Shown: positions 35,866 to 45,147, numbered from the stretch's first letter. The stretch is 64,000 nucleotides of DNA from Hymenobacter sp. YIM 151500-1 (GCF_025979885.1 NZ_CP110139.1:3239501-3303500), one strand, 5' to 3'. Numbers and translations: made by a program. The notes: generated by a model from the letters alone, not told the origin.

Positions 35866-37449
35866 ATGCAACGACTGGACATGAAGCAGCTTCTCTCTCA
35901 GAAGCTGTCCCCCCAACAAATACAATTCATTAAGCTGCTGCAAATTCCGACGGCAGAGCTGGAAGCTCGTATCAAGGAGGAGCTGGAGGTAAACCCGGCC
36001 CTGGAGGAAGGCGACGACCACGAGGAGGAATTTGAGGAGCAGGACCGCGACGATTCGGACGACTCGGATGAGGACTTCGACAACGACCCCGACGCCGAGT
36101 TTGACAACCCGGATAACACCCTGGACGAGGATTTTGACGACCGTAGCGAAGAGCAGCCCGAAGTAGAGCTACCCACGAAAGAAGAACCCGCCGACTCGAA
36201 AGACGACAGTGGCGACGACCTCGACCTGAGCGACTACCTCAACGACGATGAAATAGCCGGCTATAAAATGCAGGGCGACGGCCCCGGTGAGGACGAGGAC
36301 GACCGGGAAATGCCCCTGGCCGACACCAGCGGCTCCCTGGTGGACTCCTTGCTCGATCAGCTGGGCTTTGCCGACCTCGATGAAAAGCAGGAAGCCATTG
36401 GCCGCCAGCTCATTGGCTCCATCGACAACGACGGCTACATCCGTCGCGACCTGGCCGCCATTGCCAACGACCTGGCGTTTTCACAGAACATCGAGGCCAC
36501 CGTGCCCGAGATTGAAGCTGTGCTGCACGTCATTCAGAGCTTCGACCCGCCCGGCATCGGGGCCCGCGACTTGCAGGAGTGCCTGCTGCTCCAGCTGGAG
36601 CGCCGCCCCCAGGACGAGGTAACCGAATACGCCGAGCGTATCCTGAACGAGACGTTCGATGAGTTTACCAAGAAGCACTACCAGCGCATTCAGCAGAAGC
36701 TGGACCTGGAGGACGACGAGCTGAAAGAAGCCATTGCCCTGATTCTCAAGCTCAACCCCAAGCCCGGCGGCACCGGCCCGGTGGGCATGGGCAAGGTGCA
36801 GTACATCATTCCCGACTTCATCCTCACCAACGAGAACGGGCAGTTCAACCTGACCCTGAACTCGCGCAACGCCCCCGACCTGCGCGTGTCGCCGGCCTAC
36901 ACCGAGATGTTCCGGGCCTACGACAAGGCCTCGAAGAAGGACAAGAAGATGAAGGAGGCCGTGACCTTCGTGAAGCAGAAGCTGGACTCGGCCAAGTGGT
37001 TTATCGACGCCATCCGGCAGCGCCAGAACACGCTGCTGCGCACCATGGACGCCATTGTGCGCTACCAGCGCGAGTTTTTCCTCGACGGCGACGAAAGCAA
37101 GCTGCGGCCCATGATTCTGAAGGACATAGCCCAGGAAATCGGCATGGACATCAGCACGGTGAGCCGGGTGGCCAACTCCAAATCGGTGCAGACCGAGTTC
37201 GGCATCTACCCGCTCAAGTACTTCTTCTCCGAAGGCATTGCCACCGACTCGGGCGAGGACGCCAGCTCCCGCGAGGTCAAGCACATTCTCAAGGAAATCA
37301 TCGACGGCGAAAACAAAGCCAAGCCGCTGTCGGATGACAAGCTGGAAAAGATGCTCAACGCCCGCGGCTACAACATTGCCCGCCGCACCGTAGCCAAGTA
37401 CCGTGAGCAGCTGAACATTCCGGTAGCCCGCCTGCGGAAGGAGTTGTAA
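35866..37449 (+). CDS. rpoN: RNA polymerase sigma-54 factor
   Basis: 527 residues from the ATG at 35866. RpoN directs core polymerase to -24/-12 promoters that need AAA+ activators. Region I is Gln/Leu-rich (MKQLLSQKLSPQQIQFIKLLQIPTAELEARI). Region II is a long acidic linker (about 45-130, dense in D and E). The core-binding domain follows (ADLDEKQEAIGRQLIGSIDNDGYI, SFDPPGIGARDLQECLLLQL). The HTH region contains DIAQEIGMDISTVSRVANSKSVQT, and the terminal RpoN box is ARRTVAKYREQL. All domains look intact. No enhancer-binding activator is in the window. Confidence 0.97.
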   Translation: MQRLDMKQLLSQKLSPQQIQFIKLLQIPTAELEARIKEELEVNPALEEGDDHEEEFEEQDRDDSDDSDEDFDNDPDAEFDNPDNTLDEDFDDRSEEQPEVELPTKEEPADSKDDSGDDLDLSDYLNDDEIAGYKMQGDGPGEDEDDREMPLADTSGSLVDSLLDQLGFADLDEKQEAIGRQLIGSIDNDGYIRRDLAAIANDLAFSQNIEATVPEIEAVLHVIQSFDPPGIGARDLQECLLLQLERRPQDEVTEYAERILNETFDEFTKKHYQRIQQKLDLEDDELKEAIALILKLNPKPGGTGPVGMGKVQYIIPDFILTNENGQFNLTLNSRNAPDLRVSPAYTEMFRAYDKASKKDKKMKEAVTFVKQKLDSAKWFIDAIRQRQNTLLRTMDAIVRYQREFFLDGDESKLRPMILKDIAQEIGMDISTVSRVANSKSVQTEFGIYPLKYFFSEGIATDSGEDASSREVKHILKEIIDGENKAKPLSDDKLEKMLNARGYNIARRTVAKYREQLNIPVARLRKEL

Positions 37450-37450
37450 G

Positions 37451-37705
37451 CAGGGACTTAGGGGCTTGGGGTCTTAGGGTCTTAGTTGACCGTCCTGTTA
37501 AGCGCAGCCGGAGGCGAAGGCGAAGCAGCTCGCGTGTTGACATTGCAATGCTATTGTCCTGCTGAGCCTGTCGAAGCATCTCTACCGGGGGTAACTTCAA
37601 TCGTGAGGACGAAGCGGGAGAGATGCTTCGACAGGCTCAGCAGGACGGTCTAGTAACTTTCCAACATCCTCTAAGTCCTTAAGCTTCCAAGTCCCTTAGT
37701 CCCTT
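37451..37705. repeat. Intergenic element D: complementary word arms enclosing a 28-bp perfect palindrome
   Basis: The arms 37451-37485 (CTTAGGG words) and 37671-37705 (AAGTCCCTTAG words) are complementary at 27 of 35 positions. The right arm ends right at the GTG start of the next gene. The core has perfectly complementary 28-base arms (37556-37583 and 37619-37646) of the GTCCTGCTGAGC type plus a half-copy near 37490. Confidence 0.8.
37556..37646. repeat. Palindromic core, TGAGC family
   Basis: 28-bp perfect inverted repeat with a 35-nt centre. Its inner sequence GAAGCGGGAGAGATGCTTCG also occurs in the palindromes of element A (16544-16563, near-identical) and 52783-52802, tying them into one family. 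Confidence 0.8.
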
Positions 37706-38335
37706 GTGAACAAACCCCTCGCCACGGCTTTATCGGCGGTGTTTCATCCGTTGCTGGTGCCGTTCTACCTGTTTTACGTGGTGTGCTACCAGCTGCCGGG
37801 AGCGGTGCAGCAGCCGGAGCTGCCCGACCGGTGGGTGGTGCTGGGCGTGGTGGTGCTGTTCACGTTTGTGCTGCCTACGCTTGGTACGGCTGTGCTGTAC
37901 TATCTGGGCCTGGTGGATTCGCTGGAGCTGCCTGAGCGGCGGCAGCGGGCGTGGCCCTTGCTACTGGCCGCCATCGGCTTTGGGGCGGCGGCCGTGCTGC
38001 TGCACCGCCCCGGCCGCTTTGATGCCTTGCTGCCGCAGATGATGCTGGGCATGACGGGGGCCGTGGTGCTGACGTTTCTGATTACGCTGCGCTGGAAGAT
38101 TTCGGCGCATAGCGTGGGCGTGGGGGGTGCCGTGGCGCTGCTGGCCCTACTATACCTGGGCGGGGTGGCACCGGGGCACGCTGCGGGGTGGCTGGCCGGC
38201 ACTGCACTGGTGGCCGCTGCCGTGGGCTGGGCCCGCTTGGCTTTGCACGCCCACACCCCGGCGCAAGTGTGGACGGGTTTGGCGCTGGGAGCGGGACTGG
38301 TAGCTGGTTTCGGGGCGACGGTGGCATTGGTCTGA
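37706..38335 (+). CDS. PAP2-like integral membrane protein
   Basis: 209 residues from a GTG at 37706, directly after the right arm of element D. It has five or six membrane helices (HPLLVPFYLFYVVCYQL, VVLGVVVLFTFVLPTLGTAVLYYLGL, LLLAAIGFGAAAVLL, MMLGMTGAVVLTFLITL, AVALLALLYLGGV, GLALGAGLVAGFGATVALV). The KISAHSVGVGG...ARLALHAHTPAQVWTG segments resemble the C2 and C3 motifs of PAP2 phosphatases, but the C1 KxxxxxxRP motif is not seen. It may be a degenerate PAP2-family member or a lipid phosphatase homologue. It precedes the hybrid kinase gene on the same strand. Confidence 0.72.
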   Translation: MNKPLATALSAVFHPLLVPFYLFYVVCYQLPGAVQQPELPDRWVVLGVVVLFTFVLPTLGTAVLYYLGLVDSLELPERRQRAWPLLLAAIGFGAAAVLLHRPGRFDALLPQMMLGMTGAVVLTFLITLRWKISAHSVGVGGAVALLALLYLGGVAPGHAAGWLAGTALVAAAVGWARLALHAHTPAQVWTGLALGAGLVAGFGATVALV

Positions 38336-38407
38336 TGCCGGCTATTGCGTACCTTTCCCCTTACTAGTATCGTGTTTATCTGGCCGGCGCCGGCGCCCGA
38401 GCAACCT

Positions 38408-38415
38408 TAGCTTTG
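38408..38415 (+). promoter_or_regulatory. -7 box for the hybrid kinase gene
   Basis: TAGCTTTG matches TAnnTTTG exactly, 30 bp before the ATG at 38445. No convincing -33 element. Confidence 0.55.
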
Positions 38416-38444
38416 CGGCCCCGCCACCGGCTGCCCGCTGCCCC

Positions 38445-41400
38445 ATGTTTCCTTCCTCCGAATCTGATTCTGACCTGGCTTCCTTGCCCGAACAGCTGGC
38501 CCTGGAGCGCCAGGCCCGCGCCGCCGCCGAGCAGCAGGTGCGCGACCTGCGCCGCCACCTGGCCTCGACGCAGCGGGTGGTGAACCGCCTGACCGACAGC
38601 ATCACCCGCCTCACCCAGAACCTGCGCGTGGCGGTGCTGGTGGTGCATTATCACGGCATGGTGGCCCTACTCAACCAGGAGTTTTGCGACTTGTTTGGGC
38701 TGCAGCAAACACCCGTGGACTTGCTGGAGCAGCCCGTAGCGCCGGTGCTGGAGCAGCTACTCAACCGGACGGCCCGCCCCGAGGTGGCCCGCCAGCGCCT
38801 GGAAGCCATTCGGCGGGCCAACCAGCGCGTGCTGGGCGAAGACCTGGCCCTGGCCGATGGCACCGTGCTGGAGCTGGACTTTGTGCCCATGAGCGGGCAG
38901 GATGAGCTGGTCCCGGCCGGCTACCTGCTGTCGTTTCGGGACGTGACGCAGGCGCGGCGCACCGAGCAGCACCTGCATTCCTTGTCCCGGATTCCGGGCC
39001 AGAGCCCTAACCCTACCCTGCGCCTCGACGTGAACGGCCACGTGCTGTACGCCAACCCCGCCGCCGAGGCCCTGCACCGGGAGTACACTACCCCTGTCAC
39101 GCAGCCTGAGCTGGCGGGGAAGCTCTACGAGGCAGCCACGGCGGCGCTGGCCGCCAACCAGGCCCAGCAGCTCGAAGTTGGGTTTGCCGACCGGTGCTAC
39201 CAGCTGGCCGTGGTGCCCTTCGTCGACGACCAGTACGTGAACCTGTACTTCACCGACATCACGGGCCTCAAGGATGCCGAAAAGCGCCTGGCCGAGCAGC
39301 AGGAGTTTTACGAAACGGTGCTCAGCCAGCTGCCCGCCGACGTGGCCGTGTTCGACGCCGAGCACCGCTACCGCTACGTGAACCCCGCCGCCATCCGCGA
39401 CCAGGCGCTGCGGGAGTGGATTATCGGCCACGACGACTTTGAGTACCTGGCGTACCGCAACCGGCCGCTGGAGCTGGCTCAGCAGCGGCGCGGCATTTTC
39501 CGGCGGGCCGTGGAGCAGCGCAGCCTCATAGCCTGGGAAGAAACCTTTCCGGACCCCAGCGGCAACGGCCAGCGCCTGGCCCTGCGCCACATGCAGCCCG
39601 TGTTCGGGCCCGACAATGAGCTGCGCCTGGTCATTGGCTACGGCATCGACATCACGGAGCGCCACGCCGCCGAGGAGCGGGTGCGCCGCAGCGAGGCTAC
39701 CCTGCTGGAGCAGCAGGAGTTTGTGCGCATGGTAGTCGATACCACCCCCAACATCATTTGGGTAACCAATGGCCGGGGCAAGGTGCTGTTCAGCAACCGC
39801 ACCTTCGATGAGATTGTGGCCCGGAGTGACCACCGCGACGTGGACCTCAACGACCCCGACAGCCGGGTGGCCGCCGAAGCCCGCGAGTTTATCAGCACCG
39901 ACGACTACGTGATGCGCACGGGCCAGGAGCTGGTGCTGGAAACCACCTACACCCTGCGCGACGGCACCACGCTCTGGCTGCAAACGGTAAAGCGCCCTCT
40001 GCGCCGGGCCAATGGCTCCGTCAACGTGCTGGGCGTGAGCACCGACATCACCGAAATGAAGCTGGCCCGCCAGACTCTGGAGCGCAGCGCCAAGCAGTAC
40101 CGCGACCTGATGCACTACTCCCAGGCCCTGATTTGCACCCACGACCTGGAGGGGCGGCTGCTGTCGGTGAACCCGGCGGCGGCCCAGCTGGTGGGCCACA
40201 CGCCCGAGCAGCTGGTGGGCCGCCACCTGCGCGAGGTGCTGCACGCCGACTTGCACGGCCAGCTCAACGAGTACATGGCCAAAACCCGCGTGCAGCAGGA
40301 GCTGACGGGCCTGCTCACCCTGCGCGACGTGGCCGGCCGGCCCCGCCACCTCATGTACATCAATTACCGCGTGGAAGAAGCCGGCGAAACGCCCTATGTT
40401 ATTGCCTACGGCCAGGAAATTACCGAGCGCATCCTGGCCGAGCAGGAGCTGCTGCGGGCCAAGGAAGCCGCCGAGAATACGGCCAAAGCCAAGGAAAACT
40501 TCCTGGCCAACATGAGCCACGAAATCCGCACGCCTATTAACGGGGTACTGGGCATGGCTGGGCTGCTGGCCAAAACGCCCCTCGACCCGGTGCAGCAGGA
40601 GCACCTGCGCATTCTGCGCAACTCGGGCCGCCACCTGCTCACCGTCATCAACGACGTGCTGGACGTAGCCAAGATTGAGTCGGGCAAGCTGGAGCTGGAG
40701 CAGGTGCCCTTCGACTTGTGCCAAACCATCAAAGAAGCGTTTCAGACCCTGGAGTTCCGGGCCGAAGAGAAAGGTATTGAGCTGCGCCTGACGCCCCTGC
40801 AACTGCCGCACTCCGTGGTGCTCGGCGACCCCGGCCGCATCAACCAGATTCTGCTCAACCTGCTCAGCAACGCCATCAAGTTCACGACCCAGGGCTACGT
40901 GGAGCTGACCGGGCGCCTCCTGCGCGAAACGGACGAGGAGCTGGAAATCGAGTTTCAGGTACGCGACACGGGCATTGGCATTGCGCCCGACAAGCTGGAC
41001 ACCATCTTCGAGAGCTTCTCGCAGGCCTACGCCGACATTTCGCGCCGCTACGGGGGCACGGGCCTGGGCCTGACCATCAGCCGCCGGCTGGTGGAGCAGC
41101 TGGGCGGGCGCATGTGGGTGGAAAGTGAAACCGACCGGGGCAGCACCTTCTTCTTCTCGCTCACGCTGCCCAAGGCCTTGCTGCCCCTGGAGCCGCCGGC
41201 CCCTCCCGCGCCGCTCGTGTATGACTCGCTGCGCCACACGCGGGTGCTGCTGGTGGAGGACCACCCCGTCAACCAGCAGCTCGTGCAGCTAATTCTGGAA
41301 AGCTGGGGCGTGGAAACCTACCTGGCTTCCGACGGCCCCGAGGCGCTGGCCCAGCTGGAAGCCCGCCTCTACGATGTGGTGCTCATGGACATTCAGATGC

Positions 41401-42080
41401 CGGGCATGAACGGGCTGGAAGTCACCCAGCACCTGCGCCAGCACGCCGACCCGCTGCGGGCCGAAACGCCGGTTATTGCCCTCACGGCCAACGTCATGCG
41501 CTCCGACAACGAAGCCTACCGCGCCGCCGGCCTCGACTACCTGTCCAAGCCGTTTGAGGAAGACGACCTGTTCCGGAAGCTGGAAACCAACCTGCGGCCC
41601 GTGCGGGCGGCCCAGCTCGAAACCCAGGCCCCCCCGCCCCCACCCGCGGCGGCGCTGGGCATAGAGGAGCCGCTACCGTCTTTCCGCAGTGAGCCGGCCA
41701 CAGAACCCGTCGAAGAAGTGCTCTACGACTTCACGCTGCTGCGCCAGACGGCCCACGGCAGCACGGTTTTCATGCAGAAGATTATCGACTCGTTTACGGC
41801 GCACACGCCCACCCACGTGGCGAAGCTGCGCGAAGCCGCCGCCGCCGCCGACTGGGAAACCGTGGGCAGCCTAGCGCACAAGCTGCGGCCGTCGCTGCAT
41901 TTGCTGGGTGTGGACGCGGTGCAGGCCATCGTGGCACAGCTGGAACCCCTCTCCCGCCCCACCGAGCTACCCGCGCCGCCCGCTGCCTCCGACGCCGAGC
42001 TGCGCGCCCAAGCCAACACCCTCGCCGACCTGCTGGAGCGCACCGTAGCCCAGCTAGCCGTGGCCCCGATTGAATCGTAG
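38445..42080 (+). CDS. Hybrid sensor histidine kinase/response regulator with multiple PAS domains and Hpt
   Basis: 1211 residues from the ATG at 38445; no signal peptide or membrane helix is obvious, so it is probably cytoplasmic. Starting with a coiled coil (10-60), it has about five PAS/PAC modules between 60 and 665 (endings such as YLLSFRDVTQARRTEQ, VIGYGIDITERHAAEER, VLGVSTDITEMKLARQ and VIAYGQEITERILAEQ). HisKA carries NMSHEIRTPING (His692), followed by HATPase motifs (LLNLLSNAIKFT, RDTGIGIAPDK, GGTGLGLTISRRL). The receiver has D982 (LMDIQMPG). A C-terminal Hpt domain has SLAHKLRP (His1145). A full internal phosphorelay is therefore possible. The convergent LytTR regulator at 42261 may or may not be its target. 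Confidence 0.95.
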   Translation: MFPSSESDSDLASLPEQLALERQARAAAEQQVRDLRRHLASTQRVVNRLTDSITRLTQNLRVAVLVVHYHGMVALLNQEFCDLFGLQQTPVDLLEQPVAPVLEQLLNRTARPEVARQRLEAIRRANQRVLGEDLALADGTVLELDFVPMSGQDELVPAGYLLSFRDVTQARRTEQHLHSLSRIPGQSPNPTLRLDVNGHVLYANPAAEALHREYTTPVTQPELAGKLYEAATAALAANQAQQLEVGFADRCYQLAVVPFVDDQYVNLYFTDITGLKDAEKRLAEQQEFYETVLSQLPADVAVFDAEHRYRYVNPAAIRDQALREWIIGHDDFEYLAYRNRPLELAQQRRGIFRRAVEQRSLIAWEETFPDPSGNGQRLALRHMQPVFGPDNELRLVIGYGIDITERHAAEERVRRSEATLLEQQEFVRMVVDTTPNIIWVTNGRGKVLFSNRTFDEIVARSDHRDVDLNDPDSRVAAEAREFISTDDYVMRTGQELVLETTYTLRDGTTLWLQTVKRPLRRANGSVNVLGVSTDITEMKLARQTLERSAKQYRDLMHYSQALICTHDLEGRLLSVNPAAAQLVGHTPEQLVGRHLREVLHADLHGQLNEYMAKTRVQQELTGLLTLRDVAGRPRHLMYINYRVEEAGETPYVIAYGQEITERILAEQELLRAKEAAENTAKAKENFLANMSHEIRTPINGVLGMAGLLAKTPLDPVQQEHLRILRNSGRHLLTVINDVLDVAKIESGKLELEQVPFDLCQTIKEAFQTLEFRAEEKGIELRLTPLQLPHSVVLGDPGRINQILLNLLSNAIKFTTQGYVELTGRLLRETDEELEIEFQVRDTGIGIAPDKLDTIFESFSQAYADISRRYGGTGLGLTISRRLVEQLGGRMWVESETDRGSTFFFSLTLPKALLPLEPPAPPAPLVYDSLRHTRVLLVEDHPVNQQLVQLILESWGVETYLASDGPEALAQLEARLYDVVLMDIQMPGMNGLEVTQHLRQHADPLRAETPVIALTANVMRSDNEAYRAAGLDYLSKPFEEDDLFRKLETNLRPVRAAQLETQAPPPPPAAALGIEEPLPSFRSEPATEPVEEVLYDFTLLRQTAHGSTVFMQKIIDSFTAHTPTHVAKLREAAAAADWETVGSLAHKLRPSLHLLGVDAVQAIVAQLEPLSRPTELPAPPAASDAELRAQANTLADLLERTVAQLAVAPIES

Positions 42081-42262
42081 GGGCGCGTCGCACGCGCCCG
42101 GCCGTTGAAGGGTATATAAAAAAGTGTAACGCGAAGTTGTACTTCGCGAGGCGCATAAACGAGACGAACTAACGACATCGTTCTAACGCTTCGCGAAGTA
42201 CAACTTGGCTTCGCCTTCCTGCGGTTCGCGTTACTTGCTTTGGGCCCTTCAACGGGCGGGCT
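42077..42262. repeat. Nested palindromic element between convergent kinase and LytTR genes
   Basis: It starts with the 29-nt hairpin repeat (42077-42105, identical to 20997-21025). An outer pair follows (CCGTTGAAGGG at 42102-42112 with its complement at 42245-42255), then a middle pair (GTAACGCGAA at 42126-42135, TTCGCGTTAC at 42225-42234). An inner pair of 20 bases with one mismatch lies at 42134-42153 and 42187-42206. Placement between two convergent genes suggests a bidirectional terminator. Confidence 0.75.
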
Positions 42263-42995
42263 AAATCCGGTTCAGCTTGCGGAAAAAGGCTTCCTGATAG
42301 GACTTGCCGATGGGCACGTGGTGGCCGCCGGGCACTACGGCCGCCCCGTCCTCAATGGCCTCGATGCGGCGCATGTTGAGGATGTAGGAGCGGTGCACCC
42401 GCACGAAGTGGTCGAAGGGCAAGCGGGCGTCCAGAGCTTTCATGGTGGTGTACACGATGTACTTCTGCTTGTCGGTCACAATCACCACGTAGTCCGACAG
42501 AGCTTCAATGTAGGTCACCTCGTCGAAGTTGATGCGCACCATCTTGTTGTTCACCTTCACAAACAGGTCGTTGTCGGGAGGGGTGGCGGGCGAGGTAGCC
42601 GGCGTGGCGGGCGTAGCGGCCGGGGCGGCGTGCTGCACCAGCGCGCGTTGCACGGCCCGGCTAAAGCGGGCGTAGTCGAAGGGCTTCACCAGGTAATCAG
42701 TCACGCGCAGGTCGAAAGCATCGACGGCGAAGTCCTCGTGGGCAGTAGTCAGGATGACGATGGGCGGCTCGGGCAGCACCCGCAGCAGGTCCAGGCCGTT
42801 CAGCTGGGGCATCTGCACGTCCAGAAACAGAATGTCCACCCGGTTGCCGGCCCGGAAGTAGTTCAGGCCCTGCATGGCATCGTCCAGGGACGTTACCAGT
42901 TGCAGCGAGTCGGTCAGGGAAATATAGTGCTCCAGCGTCAGGCGGTTGATTTCCTCGTCGTCGATGATAGCACAGGTGAGTAGAGAAGTGGCCAT
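42261..42995 (-). CDS. LytTR-family response regulator
   Basis: 244 residues from the ATG at 42995 (MATSLLTCAIIDDEE). The receiver has D12/D13, D59 (LFLDVQMP), T83/T84 and K104 (LVKPF). A proline/alanine-rich linker (about 118-140) is followed by a LytTR DNA-binding domain (142-244: FVKVNNKMVRINFDEVTYIEALSDYV, RVHRSYILNMRRIEAIE, VPIGKSYQEAFFRKL). Such AgrA/AlgR-type regulators bind direct repeats upstream of targets. It stands alone on the minus strand, convergent with the hybrid kinase; its cognate kinase might be elsewhere. Start chosen because upstream in-frame codons are unlike a protein. Confidence 0.95.
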   Translation of the reverse strand: MATSLLTCAIIDDEEINRLTLEHYISLTDSLQLVTSLDDAMQGLNYFRAGNRVDILFLDVQMPQLNGLDLLRVLPEPPIVILTTAHEDFAVDAFDLRVTDYLVKPFDYARFSRAVQRALVQHAAPAATPATPATSPATPPDNDLFVKVNNKMVRINFDEVTYIEALSDYVVIVTDKQKYIVYTTMKALDARLPFDHFVRVHRSYILNMRRIEAIEDGAAVVPGGHHVPIGKSYQEAFFRKLNRI

Positions 42996-43288
42996 AGAAA
43001 AAGGAAAGGAGGGGCGAATATTGGACGAAGCTACGTAGTTGCGGCACCAGCGGACTGCGGCTTTGGGCCTGTTTTCCCTCACACGTTCATCCCCACTACG
43101 CTTGCCAGGCGCCCTATCAAATACCGCGCCGACCAGCTCATTCTCACCTGGATACACCCTACGTGCGGCTGCTGCTCGGCCTGCTTCCCGCCTTGGGTGC
43201 CGGGCAAGACCATAGCCGAAGCCAGACGCCGTGTTCGGCGCTGCATTATAGCATTATAGTTCGACTTACAGCTACCTGCGCTACAGCA

Positions 43289-44680
43289 CTACAGATGATG
43301 GGGCCGCCGGGCCATTTCCTCGGCTATCAGGCGCTGCACCTGGGGGCGGTGGTAGTCGGCCTCGGTGTGGATGTGGGGCATGAGGCGCTGCATCACCCGC
43401 TCCTGCTCCTGGCCGTTGGCCCAGGCCTCGGCGTAGGGCGTGTGCGAAAACGTGACCTGCGCGTACAGCGGCAGCCACTTGTCGGGGTACTGGGCCGAGA
43501 TGAAGCTCTCGATTTTCTTTTGCAGCAGAAACTGCGGGTCGGCCACCCGGTCGCGCATCTCCTCGAAGTTGTACAGGGCCAGGTCGGCCATGGCGTCGGC
43601 GTTGGGCTTGCGCTGGCGCTGAAACTCATCAAACACCGCGGGCCAGTCGGCGCCGTGGCGGCCCAGCAGCTCGTGCAGCACCGAGCAGTCCTCGAAGCCG
43701 GCGTTCATACCCTGCCCGTAGAAGGGCACAATGGCGTGGGCAGCGTCGCCGAGCAGCAGCACCTCGTCGTGGTAGGTCCACGGGAAGCAGCGGATGGTAA
43801 CCAGGGAGCTGGTCGGATTCTCGAAAAACTCGGCTTCCAGCTCCGGCATCAGCGGCACGGCATCCGGAAACACCTCCTCAAAAAAGGCCCGCACCTGGGT
43901 CGGCGTCTGCAGGGCCGCAAACGAGCGGGGCCCCTCAAACGGAAAGAACAGCGTGCAATTAAACGAGCCGTCGAGGTTGGGCAAGGCAATCATCATGTAC
44001 TGCCCCCGCGGCCAGATGTGCAGGGCGTTTTTCTCGATGGCCCACTCGCCACCGGGCCCGGCCGCAATGGTCAGCTCCTTGTAGCCGTAGTCGAGGTAGT
44101 GCTGGCTGAAGTTGAACCGGTCGGTTTTCTGCAAGGCTCCGCGCACGGCCGAGTAGGCCCCGTCTACCCCAAACAGGCGCCGGTAGGGCCGGGTCGTCGT
44201 CTGGCCGGTGTCGGCGTCGAGCATGTCGAGGGTGCGGCGGCGCAGGTCTACGCGCTGGCACTGCTGGTTGAAGCGCAGGCGGATGCGCGGCTCCTGCTCC
44301 ACCAGGTCCAGCATGCGCCGGTTCAGCCCCGCCCTCGACACCGAGTAGATAGCCTGGCCTTCCTTGCCGTAGGGCTGATACGTGAGTTGGCCGCGCGCAT
44401 CGTGCATGACGCGGCGGTACATGGCAATGGCCACCTCGTGCACGGGCGCGGCAATGCCCACGCCCGCCAGGGCCCGCCACCCCCGGTCCGACAAAGCCAG
44501 GTTGATGGAGCGGCCTTCCACCAGGCCGCCCCGGCGCAGGTCGGGCCGGCGCTCGAACATCTCTACCGGATGGTCGTGCTGGGCCAGGTACAGGGCCAGC
44601 AACGACCCCACCAGGCCGCCGCCCACTACGGTAAGCGGCTCAGCAGCGGAAGCAGACGAAGAAGCGGAGGAAAGCGGCAT
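43289..44680 (-). CDS. kmo: Kynurenine 3-monooxygenase
   Basis: 463 residues from the ATG at 44680 (MPLSSASSSASAAEPL); an ATG at 44743 in frame would add 21 residues and cannot be excluded. This flavoprotein hydroxylates L-kynurenine to 3-hydroxykynurenine with NADPH. FAD-binding GGGLVGSLLALYLAQ lies at 20-34. Family-specific features are GRSINLALSDRGWRAL, YGKEGQAIYSVSRAGLN and the second FAD motif LLLGDAAHAIVPFYGQGMNAGFEDC. A C-terminal region (MRDRVADPQFLLQKKIE) fits Kmo. Its pathway partners kynU, haao and acmsd lie 8-12 kb to the right. TonB receptors are transcribed divergently from it. Confidence 0.95.
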   Translation of the reverse strand: MPLSSASSSASAAEPLTVVGGGLVGSLLALYLAQHDHPVEMFERRPDLRRGGLVEGRSINLALSDRGWRALAGVGIAAPVHEVAIAMYRRVMHDARGQLTYQPYGKEGQAIYSVSRAGLNRRMLDLVEQEPRIRLRFNQQCQRVDLRRRTLDMLDADTGQTTTRPYRRLFGVDGAYSAVRGALQKTDRFNFSQHYLDYGYKELTIAAGPGGEWAIEKNALHIWPRGQYMMIALPNLDGSFNCTLFFPFEGPRSFAALQTPTQVRAFFEEVFPDAVPLMPELEAEFFENPTSSLVTIRCFPWTYHDEVLLLGDAAHAIVPFYGQGMNAGFEDCSVLHELLGRHGADWPAVFDEFQRQRKPNADAMADLALYNFEEMRDRVADPQFLLQKKIESFISAQYPDKWLPLYAQVTFSHTPYAEAWANGQEQERVMQRLMPHIHTEADYHRPQVQRLIAEEMARRPHHL

Positions 44681-44874
44681 AGCGGGCACCAGAGAAAGCA
44701 GAGTAAACGAAAAGGCAGCGAATGTAGCCGATTCTGGCCGCATCGGTTAATCGAGGAAAAAACAAAGTTGGGCGGGCAGGTAGCCCCGGTTGGTCGTGAA
44801 ATGCTGAATGGCGGTCGGTGTTCTTTGTTACTTTGAACTTTTCAACGATACAATTAGCCTACTATTTCCGCAGC

Positions 44875-45147
44875 ATGCTAGTTCGCCTCCACAGGATACA
44901 GGGCACGCCACTCCGGGCATGCTACCGTCATCGGCGGTTGGCCCAGCGCTCTATTCGCCTGTCCAGCAGCGCCTTTGAGTACAATCTGTTACCCAGTAAG
45001 ACCCGGACGTATCTGCCCAAAGCGGCATCGGCTTCAGCCAGTCAGATAGAATTCATTCCTCAATCTGGCTCTTTGCAAGTTGGTGATTATGTGATAGGTG
45101 ACGAGAATTGCCCGCTGCTGCACGGCCCGGCTGATCTTCGCTATTAA
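44875..45147 (+). CDS. Doubtful small hypothetical protein
   Basis: 90 residues from the ATG at 44875. It has no signal peptide, helix or known domain. Its C-terminal part (IEFIPQSGSLQVGDYVIGDENCPLLHG) looks vaguely protein-like, but the N-terminus is Arg-rich and low-information. It lies in the spacer upstream of the TonB receptor on the same strand. It could be a chance ORF. Confidence 0.25.
   Translation: MLVRLHRIQGTPLRACYRHRRLAQRSIRLSSSAFEYNLLPSKTRTYLPKAASASASQIEFIPQSGSLQVGDYVIGDENCPLLHGPADLRY

Noticed and set aside
38757..41264. 835-residue open frame antisense to the hybrid kinase
   Set aside because: Shadow frame caused by high GC at third positions; the + strand product has complete PAS, kinase and receiver motifs, whereas the antisense protein has none.
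43163..44836. 557-residue frame antisense to kmo
   Set aside because: The minus strand carries complete FAD-monooxygenase motifs; the + frame is compositional only.
44875..45147. Hypothetical gene upstream of the TonB receptor as a confident call
   Set aside because: No domain, signal or promoter; kept only as a low-confidence feature.
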